Below, in pieces: positions 11,875 to 22,675 of a stretch of 64,000 bases of DNA. Location: positions 32,240,001 through 32,304,000 of the forward strand of contig CM060731.1 of NCBI GenBank assembly GCA_030704615.1, read 5' to 3'. How positions within the stretch are numbered: the stretch's first letter is position 1; each line of letters starts with the position of its first letter. Under the pieces are notes generated by a model. That model saw only the letters and a list, made by a program, of their open reading frames with translations. It did no database searches and had not been told where the DNA came from. The translations under genes were made by a program, and so were the position numbers. The stretch comes from Takakia lepidozioides (lineage: Eukaryota > Streptophyta > Takakiopsida > Takakiales > Takakiaceae).

Positions 11875-13361
11875 CTAAGAGGCCTTCCACACTACGAAGA
11901 TCATCGTTACCAATTGACACATCACAAACCACCCGAGAAGATCTGGGGCTTTCTCAAGGACCACATTCCACCGAGTTTCCTGAACACAAGTGCTGAAAAA
12001 TACCTGCTCCACTTGTGACGGCAGCACGAATGGCTGCTCTTGTGGAGCCAACATTTGGAAGAAATTCACCAATGTGAACCCACAATCATCCTGCTTCATG
12101 GATGCAGGTTGATTGTGGCTCCCCTTCTTTGCCCGAACCCACGAACACAACATCACAATGGGCCTTGTCTTCCCATAGTCAATTTCCAGTATCTCTCTAA
12201 TGACACCCACGTATCGCAGGCTTTCTACCACCTCCTCTCCTGCACTGTTTGTAGATACATGGTGGAAAACAGATGACACCCCTGAGTCATATGACACTCT
12301 ACTTGTGCCAATATTGGTTGAAGACACCTTGTAGTGGTTTCCATAAGCTGACATGCTATTGTATGAAGTTGCAATGATCGAGGGAGGCCTGGACAAGTCC
12401 AACATTTGGCAATACATGGGATTAGATTCGGAATTGGGAATCCTTGCCACATGTGAGCGCACAGCGTCAACTAGCCAGTCTGCATATTTGGGAGGAAGAG
12501 CCAAGTCAGGTGGGTACTCATAGTCCTCCCCGTGAGCTGCCCTCCCTTCAGCACGTTCTTCCTGCAGAAACAACCAGCGACTTGCCTCCACATGTGCTCG
12601 AATTGTTTCATACATCCTAACATATATGAATGTGTCCCTCCCATGAGAACCAACACGTGCACATAATGCAATTACATGACACCAACAACTACAAACAGGC
12701 ATAAATATCAACAATGAACTGTTGCATTGTCACCTTCGTTAATGAGCTTCTCACTTACTCGAACATGGTGCGCATGCTAGGATAGTTTTCAATGATATAC
12801 TGGTGGAGAACTGTACACAGTTCTGCCGTGAATTTGCGGGGTTTCCCTGCTCCTTTCAACACGCAGCCAGACACGGATTCCTCCTCTCATGCATCCCACA
12901 CTCTCCGTCTAGTAGCATAAAAACTGGCCATGTACTCTGTGCAAAAGTCAAGAGCCTCCTCAAACATGTAGCCCTCGGCCATACTACCTTCGGGCTTTCC
13001 CATGTTGCAAACGTACCCTTTGAAATCCTTCATTTCCCGCTCCACAGGGTACATCCACCGGGAGGTCACAGGGCCACACAAATCCAGAAAATGGGACCCC
13101 ATCTTGAGCAGAGACATCCAGTCAAAAGTGTGTGTGGAGTAAGTATGGAGTGTATACCAGAACTGTAGGGTACCTCAGGTTCGGGTCCTTGCGATGCAAG
13201 AGGAGGTGATTTTTTATTGTCTTGCGTAGTTGCCACTTGCCACCATGGCACTCTGAGCAACTACACAACATTTTCTTCAGGTTGTTTGCTGTGGCGTAGG
13301 CGTCCTCAAACCTCCACAGGTTGTGGTCTCGCAAACTCATTCTCCGCCTATCCCCTGTCAC
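11875..13361 (-). pseudogene. CACTA transposase (TNP2-like) remains, catalytic core missing
   Basis: On the minus strand three recognisable pieces follow one another. At 13361-13122 there is a Cys-rich segment (CSCSECHGGKW...HLLLH) resembling the N-terminal transposase-associated domain. At 13140-12887 there is a DUF4218-like block (RWMYPVEREMKDFKGYV, PEGSMAEGY). At 12714-11875 there is a DUF4216-like block (LRYVGVIREILEIDYG, DDCGFTLVNF, PFVLPSQVEQVFF). In intact TNP2 proteins the Transposase_21 catalytic domain lies between the first two blocks; here they are almost adjacent, so the core has been lost. Frames differ between pieces. Domain names are from family knowledge. Confidence 0.7.
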
Positions 13362-13439
13362 ACTCGACCCCCCCCTCTGTACATCTTGATCGTCGTGCTG
13401 CGCTTAGGGAGGCGATGTGCTCATGCGATGGTCAAGCAC

Positions 13440-14155
13440 GCGGCCACTGCACCCATTACCGACTATGAGAGGCTAAGAGAAGCTAACATTGCTCGCATCA
13501 AGCTCGTTGAAGCGGAGCTGCTGAAAGACATAGCACAGTGAATTCACTTTTGAACTATCAAAGTCACTCTTTCCGCAAAGGTTTGCAGCTTGCGGAGCTT
13601 GATTTCATGCAATGTAGGCAGCTTTGTGAGTTCCTAAGACACCATGAAGAGGATGAGATGAGTATGAGCGCAGTGTAGGTTATGCTCGCATGGTGGAGTG
13701 GGCGGGAGATCGCCTCATGTCGCGAGTCGTGAAAGTGGCTACACTTTTAGGGTTGAGGGGTGCATTAGTTCGTCATCTCCTCCATTATGTTTTCTTTGTC
13801 ATGTTACACTCAGGGAACTAGTGGTTGGTTTATGGTTTACAACACCTTCCATGGGGCGTCCAATGCAGGATTGTGGGAGAGAAGCCAAAGCGTGCAAGAC
13901 GACGGCCACCAGCCCGCCCCTCTGGTCCCCCAAGACGCAGTAGAAGAATAGAGTCCATGGCCCCCCCCACACGGAGATATGCAATTGATGAGGACGATGA
14001 GGACGACCTCTGTGTGCCTGCAATGGAGCACATTGGGGACTCCGACGAAGACATGCCCGACGGTGAACCCGCCCCAGCCACCATCTCGCACAAACGCCCA
14101 GCAGCTGCGGAGTCTCCATCTGTAAGTACCCAGCTCAGTGTAGGTCATGTGTAAG
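13440..14155 (+). other. Possible coding fragments with basic/acidic segments
   Basis: A short plus-strand segment near 13456-13541 reads ITDYERLREANIARIKLVEA. It is followed after a break by a Pro/Arg-rich and acidic segment at about 13880-14150 (PPRRSRRIESM, then a DEDDEDD run). Such pairs occur in plant genes and transposon-captured fragments, but I cannot name a family. They lie directly beside the TNP2 remains and could belong to the second CACTA gene. Confidence 0.25.
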
Positions 14156-14234
14156 TATCCAGCCAAATAGAAAAACTGCCCGTCCACAGTTGCAGTGCCC
14201 CAATGTTGCATTGCCCCAATTTTGAAAGTACTTG

Positions 14235-14740
14235 CCAAGTACTTTATGGAAAGGAAGGAAATGAAATGAAATGCAATGGTGCTTTATAACGTCCGCGGAA
14301 AGCTCATAGAGCTTGTGGGACAAAATGGAAGAAAACATGAGAGAGGAACAAATCTAGAAACCACAATTAATGTTCACGCGATTGTCTAAAGGTGAAGGCC
14401 TCGTGCAGGTAGGCTGCCAAGCATTTTTTATCCTCATAGTGGAAGACATCAGTGAGAGTTTGGGTTCCACTGAATAAAGTAAAAAAAGTATGACGCCTCC
14501 CGAAGGGAGCGTAACCACATCCAACGTGGTATGTGCCCATTACCACTGGACTGCTGGTTGTCTGGAAAGGAAGAATACATACCCCATTACAGGGGGGCAA
14601 ACACAGTGCATGAGAATATGGTGGTTGCATTTGCCAAAAATAAGCAATTGAATTGACCTCTCTAGCATTCCAGGGGGAAGAGGCATTGGTAACATGCCAA
14701 AAAAAGGTGAAAGCCACCCATTCCCTAAAACCATGCACCG
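14235..14740 (-). mobile_element. Second LINE family, 3' fragment
   Basis: The 3' end, read on the minus strand, is a TTATAAAGCACCATTGCATT stretch passing into repeated ATTTC units (plus strand GAAATGAAATG at 14260). Inside, the minus strand encodes DKKCLAAYLHEAF, closely similar to DRKCLATYLHEM in the copy at 18085-18536. The family is unrelated to the GAGTAC-ending LINE and looks like an L1-type element with an AAATG-rich tail. AAGTACTT occurs twice (14226-14233 and 14237-14244) at the junction. Confidence 0.6.
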
Positions 14741-14755
14741 GACGCGCAACAAGAG

Positions 14756-14840
14756 TGACGTGGCATGACTTGGACCAGGCTCACGCCACGTCAGCATCAG
14801 CGCCATGTCGGCTGTGTGAGCGTAGGCTCACGCCACGTCA
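14756..14840 (+). promoter_or_regulatory. Cluster of three ACGT-core boxes
   Basis: GCCACGTCA occurs at 14785-14793 and 14832-14840, each within GGCTCACGCCACGTCA, and its exact reverse complement TGACGTGGC at 14756-14764. This is the core bound by plant bZIP factors. No promoter of a recognised gene adjoins it, so function is uncertain; it could be the subterminal region of a transposon. Confidence 0.4.
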
Positions 14841-15425
14841 TTGTTGTGTGCCAGACTCACGCGGTAGCGTCGTTGCATTGCAGGTTGAGGGTAGCTATGA
14901 GGCAGCTGCTAGAAAGAAGGATGAGGGGGTGGAGAATGGCCATAGGCATGCTCTGCATAACCAGATGGGGGTCGGGGGTATTGAGAGTGAGGGTCATAGT
15001 GTGTCGGATGGGGAAAAGCATGAGGGTAATGTGTGAATGGAGGATAACTGGCAAGAGGCCGGGTGGGAGGCCGTTTGGAGGGTGGAGTCTTGCCCACAGG
15101 AGGGTTCACCTGTTTCAGCAAACCATGCCCCGATGGGCTGCCCTGTGTGGCAGCGCTGGGTCCACCAACCGCTGCATGCTTCTTCCTCGCCTGCTATTAC
15201 ATTTGGTCGATTTTCTGCCCAAGACCTGCATGACTTCTTGGTAAATGGCACCTGATTTCTATTTTGTCATTGTATGATCCTCATTACCAATGTGCTCCCC
15301 TGGTGGTTGTGTGAGGGCTGAGTTTTTGCCAATTGTCTAGGGTGAGTTTTGACCAGCATTGTGTTGACATATTGTGCACCCAACCAATTTCCTATTCATA
15401 CCATGGTAGAGTCCTTGTTTTTGCC
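14841..15425. other. Unrecognised sequence with short open frames
   Basis: Plus-strand open frames at 14653-15036 and 15037-15255 are rich in Gly, Glu and His and have no domain I know. GC content is higher than in the neighbours. Confidence 0.3.
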
Positions 15426-15429
15426 CATA

Positions 15430-15555
15430 ATACGGGTATGCACCCGGGTATTGCCTTGGCAATACCAGCCGGTCCGGTTATCAACCATAGTATTGGAATT
15501 GCCAATACCAGCGGGGTCGGTTATTCAATACCCTGGTTGATACCCGGCCAGACCC
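15430..15555. repeat. Palindrome-rich block with tandem GCAATACC units
   Basis: GGTATTGCC-TT-GGCAATACC at 15447-15466 is a perfect 9-bp inverted repeat. The following 75 bases repeat the theme: CCAATACCAGCGGGGTCGG echoes GCAATACCAGCCGGTCCGG, and GGTTATCAACC is answered by GGTTGATACC. A CCTATATACC follows at about 15552. The block could be a transposon end or a cruciform-forming repeat. Confidence 0.5.
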
Positions 15556-15812
15556 TATATACCAGTCCAACACTGATGTAAACCTGCCCAGATCCTTAAC
15601 ACTAGAAGGCACAAGACGGAGAGGGACAGGGTTAACCACCTGACTAATGTCTTGTGCCTTATAAAAGGAATAATGTAACCAAATGGCAGCTGGAAAGCAA
15701 ACCATTTACACTGACTTGATCTACTCCCTATAGCCATTCTCTCCAGACAACACTGCTCAGAAAACTTTAAAAAGGCTACAACAACGAGTCTTCAAACCAT
15801 TTCATAATTTAC

Positions 15813-16052
15813 CGCATGTGTGCCATCCAAAACAGGCATTAAAACGTCCATAAGTACTAGGTTGAATTGAGGAGGCAAGTCTTTTCCGCTGCCAGCATCC
15901 TTGATAAGGGCGTAGCACTGCAGTATATCAAGTGCCTCTCTGTTGTTACGTGCGACTGTACCATCACAATCCAGCTTCTCAAACAAGCACTGTCCTATCC
16001 TCAGGTTGACTGGATCATCTTCTACAAGTAACATCTGCCCATCCAAACAACC
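15813..16052 (-). pseudogene. Response-regulator receiver domain, N-terminal part
   Basis: The minus strand encodes MLLVEDDPVNLRIGQ, then TVARNNREALDIL, then NLVLMDVLMPVLDG, which carries the acidic pair and the phospho-accepting Asp of a receiver domain of the type fused to plant hybrid histidine kinases. The exon ends at a GT donor (15812). The C-terminal third with the conserved Thr and Lys regions is absent here, but a matching piece lies at 21948-22157 on the opposite strand. No kinase domain is seen. As it stands the domain cannot be made from one transcript. Confidence 0.65.
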
Positions 16053-16139
16053 TTTTATATAATGCTGCAGCCCCTCTTTCTCCACCATCAGGATTGCACT
16101 GCAGGAAAGGCAACTGTAACCTTTCCCTCCATGAACCAT

Positions 16140-18084
16140 AACGTAACATCGGGACTCATGCTGATCTGTGTCCAGGTTAACCCTACAACATGATTCAGCT
16201 TACACTCCCCCTTTCTTTTAGACAAGTGGAATAGAGATGAGAAAAAACTTAACAAGAAAGTGTGAGGGCATAGTACCAGCGACACAGCGAATTTCATCAT
16301 GTTGAATAATCCCCTGCCAAAACCATATTGAAAGAAGGCCAAAGGGGAGTGATGGAGTGCCGCTCAGCTCAACAGCTCACTTATTTGATTTTCGATTACT
16401 GGTGACGCTGTGAGTGCAGTATGAGAAGACCTTGGAATTGATGCCTGCAGAAACATGGCAGATGTTTTACGCTGTTAGGTGGTAAATCCAATTGTCTAAG
16501 GTCCCACAATTGTGATATTCATGCCTCTGAGCTGAAACAGGGTCAGGATTATCTTGCATTGTACAGAGGTCAGTTGAGAGTAAGAATCCCATTTGTGTAT
16601 TCTCCCAAAATTTGACACACACATAAGGAAAAATAAGCTGATTGAGTCCACCGTTCCTAGTGCATGTTGGCTATAAAATAGGTGCCCTTAGGGGGTCATA
16701 GTCTCATGGGGGACTAACCCCAGGAGCTCATTATTGGGTGTCAAGCCACTAGGGTATATTTTGATCCAGGTCCACCCTTACAGATAGAAAAGGAAGCTTC
16801 AATTCCAGAGAGACACACCTGGACTTGTTCATGTGGACCCTCAGGCCTCATCTTCTCCATTCCATCGCCAGTATCTGATCCCCAGAGGTGTGAGGCCAGG
16901 CCTCCCTTGCCCTTGTGATGACGTTGCATTCGTTCCAAAGCAATTGGAACTGCAAGGACTCCCTTTGAAGAGAAATGACTGACCCTGCCAGCCGTTGCAT
17001 GCCATTGTTGGCTGGGTGCAAATCCTTGGGAAGGTGGATGAACATCGGAATGCTTTCCACTCCAGATTTGCCTAACTTCTGCCTCAGCAAACTTCGGATT
17101 TAATCTGTTCTGATTCGGTATAAGCGGATGCAGGTATTCCCCATCATGTTGCTGCAATGAAACTTCAGATGATGATTCATGCTGTGATGCCAGAGTGTGA
17201 GACAGGGAGAGAGATAGAAAGTTCTCCAGACGCATGTGCTAATGTCCATGGAGTGCTGCTACATGGACAATAATGTGCTGAAAGGCACTGTTTCCCTATT
17301 GAAGTAAACAGACAAATGCTACTCAGTAGGTATCCACAAGACGTGGTTCCGAATTAGCTGGAGCAGCACACGTGTCCTTACCACCAGGACCACTTCAAGT
17401 CCAATACAACGAATTAAGAACAGAAACGCCATCGATGAATTTAACTCAGCGTCACTCTTTGTTCTGAATATTCTGCCAGCTTTCTCACCAGCAAGGAAGG
17501 AATCTCACCCGTGTTTGAAAGCTGAGAGTGTCTTGCTCCACCCACGCATACCATCTGTCAACTTGGAACGAGAAAGGTGAGCCTAACTACAATTAGGCGT
17601 CCCTACACATTGGCTGCAATACATATTATTCTTCAAACCCCAATGAACCGTCTCAATCAATGCACAGTCAAGTCCTTCCTAGACTAAATATTGAAAATCC
17701 GGTTTCACGATTTCTCCTGGTGGACGATGACTGTTACCCAATCTTCATCTGCAAGGGCATTTGAGATTTTCCTAATCTCCCAATGAGGCTTTCCGGTTGT
17801 TTAAATCTGGCCATGCAGGCTCCTGCATATGGTTACAGGAGAAATGTTCCCTTATGCCAGTGCCTTTACGCTTGATGGGTAGTCTAAAGTCAGAGTCTGG
17901 AAACAACAAGTACGCATATGGAAAAATTGTTGATGAGGCCAACCAGCCCTGCGGTGAACCCTACAGATGTCAGGGGCCTATAATTGTCTCATTTCCTAGG
18001 GATTTCTTCAAATCTCCACTGCCAAAAAGAAACTCTGGGTTGCCGCATCTTGAGAAATGTACCCAAGAGAGAGGGAGAAGTGAA
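16140..18084. other. No recognised gene
   Basis: A 164-codon minus-strand open frame (16741-17235) rich in His, Ser and Gly and a 139-codon plus-strand frame (17797-18216) match nothing I know. Either could be degenerate exons of the neighbouring receiver-domain gene. Confidence 0.3.
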
Positions 18085-18536
18085 AGAAATGAAATGACAC
18101 TTTATAATGTCAGAAGCTCAAAGGGCTTAGGGGACAAGAGAAAGCAGGAAACAAGGAACAGAGTGGGGCCCTCAACAAGCAGCCCACTATTGATCAAGGG
18201 ATTGTGGAAGATGTAACATCTCATGCAGATATGTGGCCAAGCATTTCCGATCCTCTGTGGACCACCTCTGTAAGGGATTCGCTATCTCAGAATAGGCAAT
18301 AGTCTTTCCCCCAGATCTCATAGTAGAGAGGACAGTGAAAGAAGACATGTTCTTCAGTTTGTGACGAACAGTTCATCAGTTCTTCAAGAATGTCGTTTTT
18401 CAAAGAAAGAAACTTCATAACGCCCACAGGGGCCATGAGGGCCCTTGAGATAGGGAGAAAGAAGGAAAGGGCTTCAAAGACCATCAACAAAAGCAATTGT
18501 AAATCAGGCATAAATCGTTGCTTGAAGAGGGAATGT
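18085..18536 (-). mobile_element. Second LINE family, 3' fragment
   Basis: The minus strand encodes CSSQTEEHVFFHCPLYYEIW, the zf-RVT-like C-terminal motif of plant L1 elements, and DRKCLATYLHEM, then ends in TTATAAAGTGTCATTTC. It shares this 3' end with the copy at 14235-14740 and with the stubs at 19553-19640. It is 5'-truncated; its upstream limit abuts the next LINE at 18547. Confidence 0.65.
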
Positions 18537-18546
18537 GGGGAGAGAG

Positions 18547-19516
18547 AATGTACTCATAAGACGACGTCTACGGTAGCCTTGTGGCCATAGACACCGCACC
18601 CAGTTTGGGCGGAACAAAAGGAAACTGACACTACCTTTGTGAGGGGCTCACTCCAGTAGTGGGACTTACTGTGCTATGAACAATTTGTTTGAGCTTTCCA
18701 GATTAGAAAGCCCTTCACACAAACATCAATCTGCTGTGTGTGTCTGCCCAGCATTTAGGCCCCAACAGGGCCAGGGCTTTAGCCTCAGCCTCTAGATTTT
18801 GAAAGTTGGTGAACAGAGGTGCAGGGACTATGTTCTTGATTTGCTCTCTGATGAGAAATAGAGTAGAAACATGTATATTGGGGATAAGTGTAGAGAGAGA
18901 ATGTACTCATAAGACATTGTTTGCAGCAGCCTTGTGGCCATTGACCCCGCGCCCAGTTTGAGCGGAACACAAAGGTACCCAGGACAATGAGTCAGAAAAT
19001 GAATATTGTCTTCAGGTTGCCCACACGACGGGCATTTGCAATCCCCCTATCCTCTCTGCATCTGTTTGCTGTTCAAAGAGAGGTTTCCCACCCTGAGTTT
19101 AAATTTCAGTCTAGTGCCGAAAGTGGGCAAACCCATGAGGTCATCCATGACGGCCTCCCCCATGTCACAGACTGGAAACAAGTTCAGGGAAGTTTTCTGC
19201 CTAACTTCATTGTCATCAGACAATTTCCTTGCAACAGACATGGCTTTGGACACTACAGCCTCTAAGTCAGATTTATCCAGCAGGGTCAAGACTTGCGGAC
19301 TTGGATTCAGATCCTTGAGAATCTCTTCTACCCTCTTCCGCCAGGACTTAGAGTGTTTGACAGGGCGATCCTGCTTCCAAGATATAGAGTCGATTAACTT
19401 AGGATATCTGATATAGTCATAAGTTGCAGCTGACCCCACCATCTGACCTTGAATTCATCTCGTCGGGAGCTTAAGGGAGGGATGCCAAAATCACCCCAAA
19501 CAGCCACATTAGCTGT
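18547..19516 (-). mobile_element. 5'-truncated LINE copy with nested micro-copy
   Basis: The 3' end (GAGTACATTC in sense) is at 18547, followed outward by TC repeats. Homology to the copy at 9862-11220 runs to about 18868, is interrupted, and resumes at about 18980 exactly where it left off (GGTGAGA... continued by CCGGACA... in the reference copy). The interruption at about 18869-18979 contains a second 3' end of the same family (18899-18975). The longest open piece (19442-19047) encodes the DRPVKHSKSWRKRVEEI region. It cannot encode an active enzyme. Confidence 0.8.
18899..18975 (-). mobile_element. Nested LINE micro-copy (about 77 bp of 3' end)
   Basis: It starts at GAATGTACTCATAAGAC and runs to the CCCAGTTTGAGCGGAAC block, which is the last 75 or so bases of the GAGTAC-ending LINE. 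It lies inside another copy and is preceded by GAGAGA repeats (TC in sense), the usual flank of this family. Confidence 0.75.
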
Positions 19517-19539
19517 AGCTCAAGGAGTGTATGTGGAGA

Positions 19540-19640
19540 GAGAGAGAGAGAGAAATGAAATGAATTGGTACTTATAACTTTATAAGACAGAGAGAAATGA
19601 AATGAAATGAAATGGTGCTTTATAACGTCATAAGACAGAG
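19540..19640 (-). mobile_element. Two tail stubs of the second LINE family
   Basis: GAAATGAAATGAATTGGTACTTATAAC and GAAATGAAATG...TGGTGCTTTATAACGTC follow each other between GA-repeat tracts. They match the 3' ends at 14260 and 18085 and are only 40-50 bp long. Confidence 0.6.
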
Positions 19641-19648
19641 AGAGAGAG

Positions 19649-19690
19649 AATGTACTCATGAGACGTTGTTTGCTGTAGCCGTGTGGCCAT
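19649..19690 (-). mobile_element. LINE micro-copy (about 42 bp of 3' end)
   Basis: AATGTACTCATGAGACGTTG through TAGCCGTGTGGCCATAG is the last 40 or so bases of the GAGTAC-ending LINE, set between GA microsatellites on both sides. Confidence 0.75.
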
Positions 19691-21947
19691 AGAAAATGAA
19701 GAGAGAGAGAGAAAGATACCTGGTGCCAATAGCTCGACCAGATGCTTTGACAGTGGTGTAAGAACGGTTTTTCCGCATGCGGCGGTAAACTGTACAGCCT
19801 CCAAACACTGAACCTTCCTCCCTTAATTGTAGCATCTGCATAAGATCACAAGAACAACCCTTGAGATTTAAATCTTTTGTGCAGACTAACATTTTATAAC
19901 TTCTCAATGACGGTAAATGCCAGACAGTCAAGGAATACACAACAAAATTGTCGCATGTTCAACTGGAGAAACCATTGGATCCAGTGATGCTGTACCGAAC
20001 CTTAGCTTGCAGACTATGTACCAAATTCAAAAGATTCAAATAAAAGATTGAACTGACACCCAGCAGATTATTGCTGTCTAGATGAAGTCTAAGTAGGTCT
20101 TCATGAAGGAATCTACTTGAATCTACTTGATTACTTCTCCTCTCATAACTGGAGGGGGAAAGACATGTCCTTCACTAAATTCGTGCTTGCTTAGCCACCA
20201 CACACGTAAATGGTATCCCATTGAAATGGATGATGGGGAAAGATGTGGGGCTGAAAGTGCCTGCTGAACGATGGGGATGTCATCTGGGTGGCAGCCAGAC
20301 CAGGCAGGTGTTCCAAGAAGCTCCTGAGCCATCCATCCCATGGTGCCCTTGGCACTGCGGGACACAAAACAAAGCTGCCACTGTTCACCCATGCCCCATT
20401 TCCACACATTCATCTACCTATCTCAGTTGTGCGTTGTACACCATGTTAGTAGTAGCCACAATATGGTCCCAGTCCGGTGATGTGATTAAAAACTTGAAAA
20501 CGTCTTCACCTTTCCCAAGTCACCTGTCCTTTGTGTGTTGCCCTATGAGGACCTTCCAGGTTGGTTATGACTTGACCTCATGAATAGCCTTTCTCGAGGA
20601 AAAGAATGTCGCTCTGTGACTCTAAAACTGCAGTTCCAAGCATTATCGAGTGCACTATCTGAAGAGACAAGATAAAAGTGATCCCCTGTAGTTGTGAAAT
20701 TCAGGTTCCATCTATCATGAAGTGCGTACTTATATAATTTGGTCAAGCTCTTAGGCCAAACCCTACAGCTCTGATTACTTTCATTTCTCATTTCCTGGTT
20801 ATCGTCCATGCAAAGGTACCAAAAGTGCTAGGTTGGTTGACAGGGTTGAGATGGACCTGGCTGCAGTCAGCGACATAGATAGTCCAGGGTGAACTAGCAC
20901 TGAGCATTAGAATCTCAGTGACTGATGAAAGGTCCAGTGTGTCCATCGCGGCCTCAGCCAGCCAGGCATCCGCGCCCAGCAATCTACCACTCCCAATGCG
21001 AAAAAAATTATATCAGATGACTGCATTTGAAGTTGTTATCGTTTCTGGTTTTTTGCCTGTCCTCTCTTATGAAAGTATAAGGACCGCAGCCTGCCCCCTA
21101 AGTAAGAGACGAAAACATCTCACACAATTGCTCACTCACAGACAACTCAGCGACCTTAGGAACTAAGAGACTCAAGCTCCAATACGAACCAAAGCAGAAC
21201 CCCTCTCCAAAATTCCACAAATGCAACAATGCGCAGGGTCGTGCACAGGGAGTGGACTTCTCTACTCCGTTTTTTTGGGGGGCACAAGGGAAAGAGACAC
21301 AAGTTTTTCTGACTACACTTTGATTTTCCATAGACTGGGGTATACATGAAAAGAGTATGGCCTGTAGCCAAGAAGGGCAAGAAACCTAACTGTTTGGCGG
21401 TCAGAGTGGGAGCGCTGAGGTCGGTACACTTGATGATGAGCGCTTCCAGACAGCGGAGCTCCAGCTGCAACTTGCGCACCTGGGCCTTGCTACCTCCCGC
21501 TTGCAGCTGCTCATCCAGCCCCTGCAGACACCTCCTGTAGATCTGCATGCGCTCTGCCATCGCCGATACCTCGCAGCACTGCAACAAGCAGTTGGGACTA
21601 GTCCTGCCTCCACGACGTGGTTCGTTAGTGCGTCATTAGTTTGTGATTAGTTTAGGTTTAATACTTAGTTAGTGTGTGTTTAGTTATTGATTAGTGTTTG
21701 ATTAGTGTATGATTGCTTAGTTAGTGCATTATAAGTGCGTGAATGTTGCATGATTAGTAGCACCTCTAGTATATATATTGTCTATGTGTTGAGGAACGAG
21801 TGATGGAGGGCAAAAGAGCTTTCGTTGATCTGTTTCTTCCAAAATTCTCATGATACAGCTAAGAGTCTATATAGAGCGCCATAGGCTATCTTTCCTCCAG
21901 GCAAAACTCGTCCTTCCTTCTCCTTTCCTTTCACTCTCCTTATCTTT
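19691..21947. other. No recognised gene
   Basis: Minus-strand open frames at 20123-20413, 20788-20982 and 21156-21587 have ordinary amino-acid make-up but no domain I can name. The last one is Arg, Leu and Gln rich and could form a helix or coiled coil. They may be exons of a decayed gene. Confidence 0.3.
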
Positions 21948-22157
21948 TTGACTGATGCAAGTAGAATTCGGTTGGCTTTGGCTGCCTTGTTTGTGATAGA
22001 TGTAGACATGGTGAACTGCGCTCAAAACGGGTTTGACGAGCTTGTGAGCAAGCCTTTGACCGTGGACAAGCTTGTGGAGTGCCTCAGAAATGTTAGCCAA
22101 GATACTACCAACAACCGTGATCTGGAAGCACTATCACTTTCCAACTCTACAACTTGA
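21948..22157 (+). pseudogene. Response-regulator receiver domain, C-terminal part
   Basis: The plus strand encodes RIRLALAALFVIDVDMVNCA and NGFDELVSKPLTVDKLVECL, ending at TGA 22155-22157. This matches the last beta strand and helix of a receiver domain, with the conserved Lys in SKP present. The LTA-type Ser/Thr position reads LAA, so the switch residue may be lost. It would complete the fragment at 15813-16052, but lies on the other strand 6 kb away. Confidence 0.6.
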
Positions 22158-22675
22158 GGCTTTTCTTCAATTCAAAAATGCCGAGGGCACAAATTGGGCA
22201 CTTGCAACAGACCATCCCTAAGTAAACTTGTTCAAAGCTCAGACGTCTGGATATGGAACAAGGATGGAAGTCAGATGTTTCACTACCTCCCAGTGGGCAG
22301 TCTGTGAGAATTTATTAGCATTGCAGAGATTCCTAGGTTGGCTTGCAGTGACCACTGCCTTGCGACTGATTTGGGGCCCAGTCATGACAATAGGCATAAT
22401 ACACTTTCATTGACCACCCATGATGGCCTTGCAAGGTTTACTTCATAAGTTTATGACTGACAGCACAAGAATGTAAACCACAGTTACAATTAGTTGTGTG
22501 CATATATGCATGTAAGTGGCCAACCATAGCAAGTGGAGACAGAGAAGTGTTCCAGGAAGAATATGGTTTCCCAGCATAATATGAGACTGTCTCTAAGTAG
22601 ATACAATTATGCATGCACATAATTGAAAGCATTTATCTTAGAAACCACTATGGCAGCCGGGAGATGACATATGGA
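22158..22675. other. Intergenic, 3' of lumazine synthase
   Basis: No gene seen. It should contain the lumazine synthase 3' untranslated region on the minus strand; no clear polyadenylation signal could be chosen. Confidence 0.4.

Noticed and set aside
11511-11996. 161-codon plus-strand open frame
   Set aside because: Runs partly antisense to the DUF4216-like TNP2 remains and has no recognisable domain.
16741-17235. 164-codon minus-strand open frame as a gene
   Set aside because: No known motif, no clear splice partners, and composition close to translated noncoding DNA.
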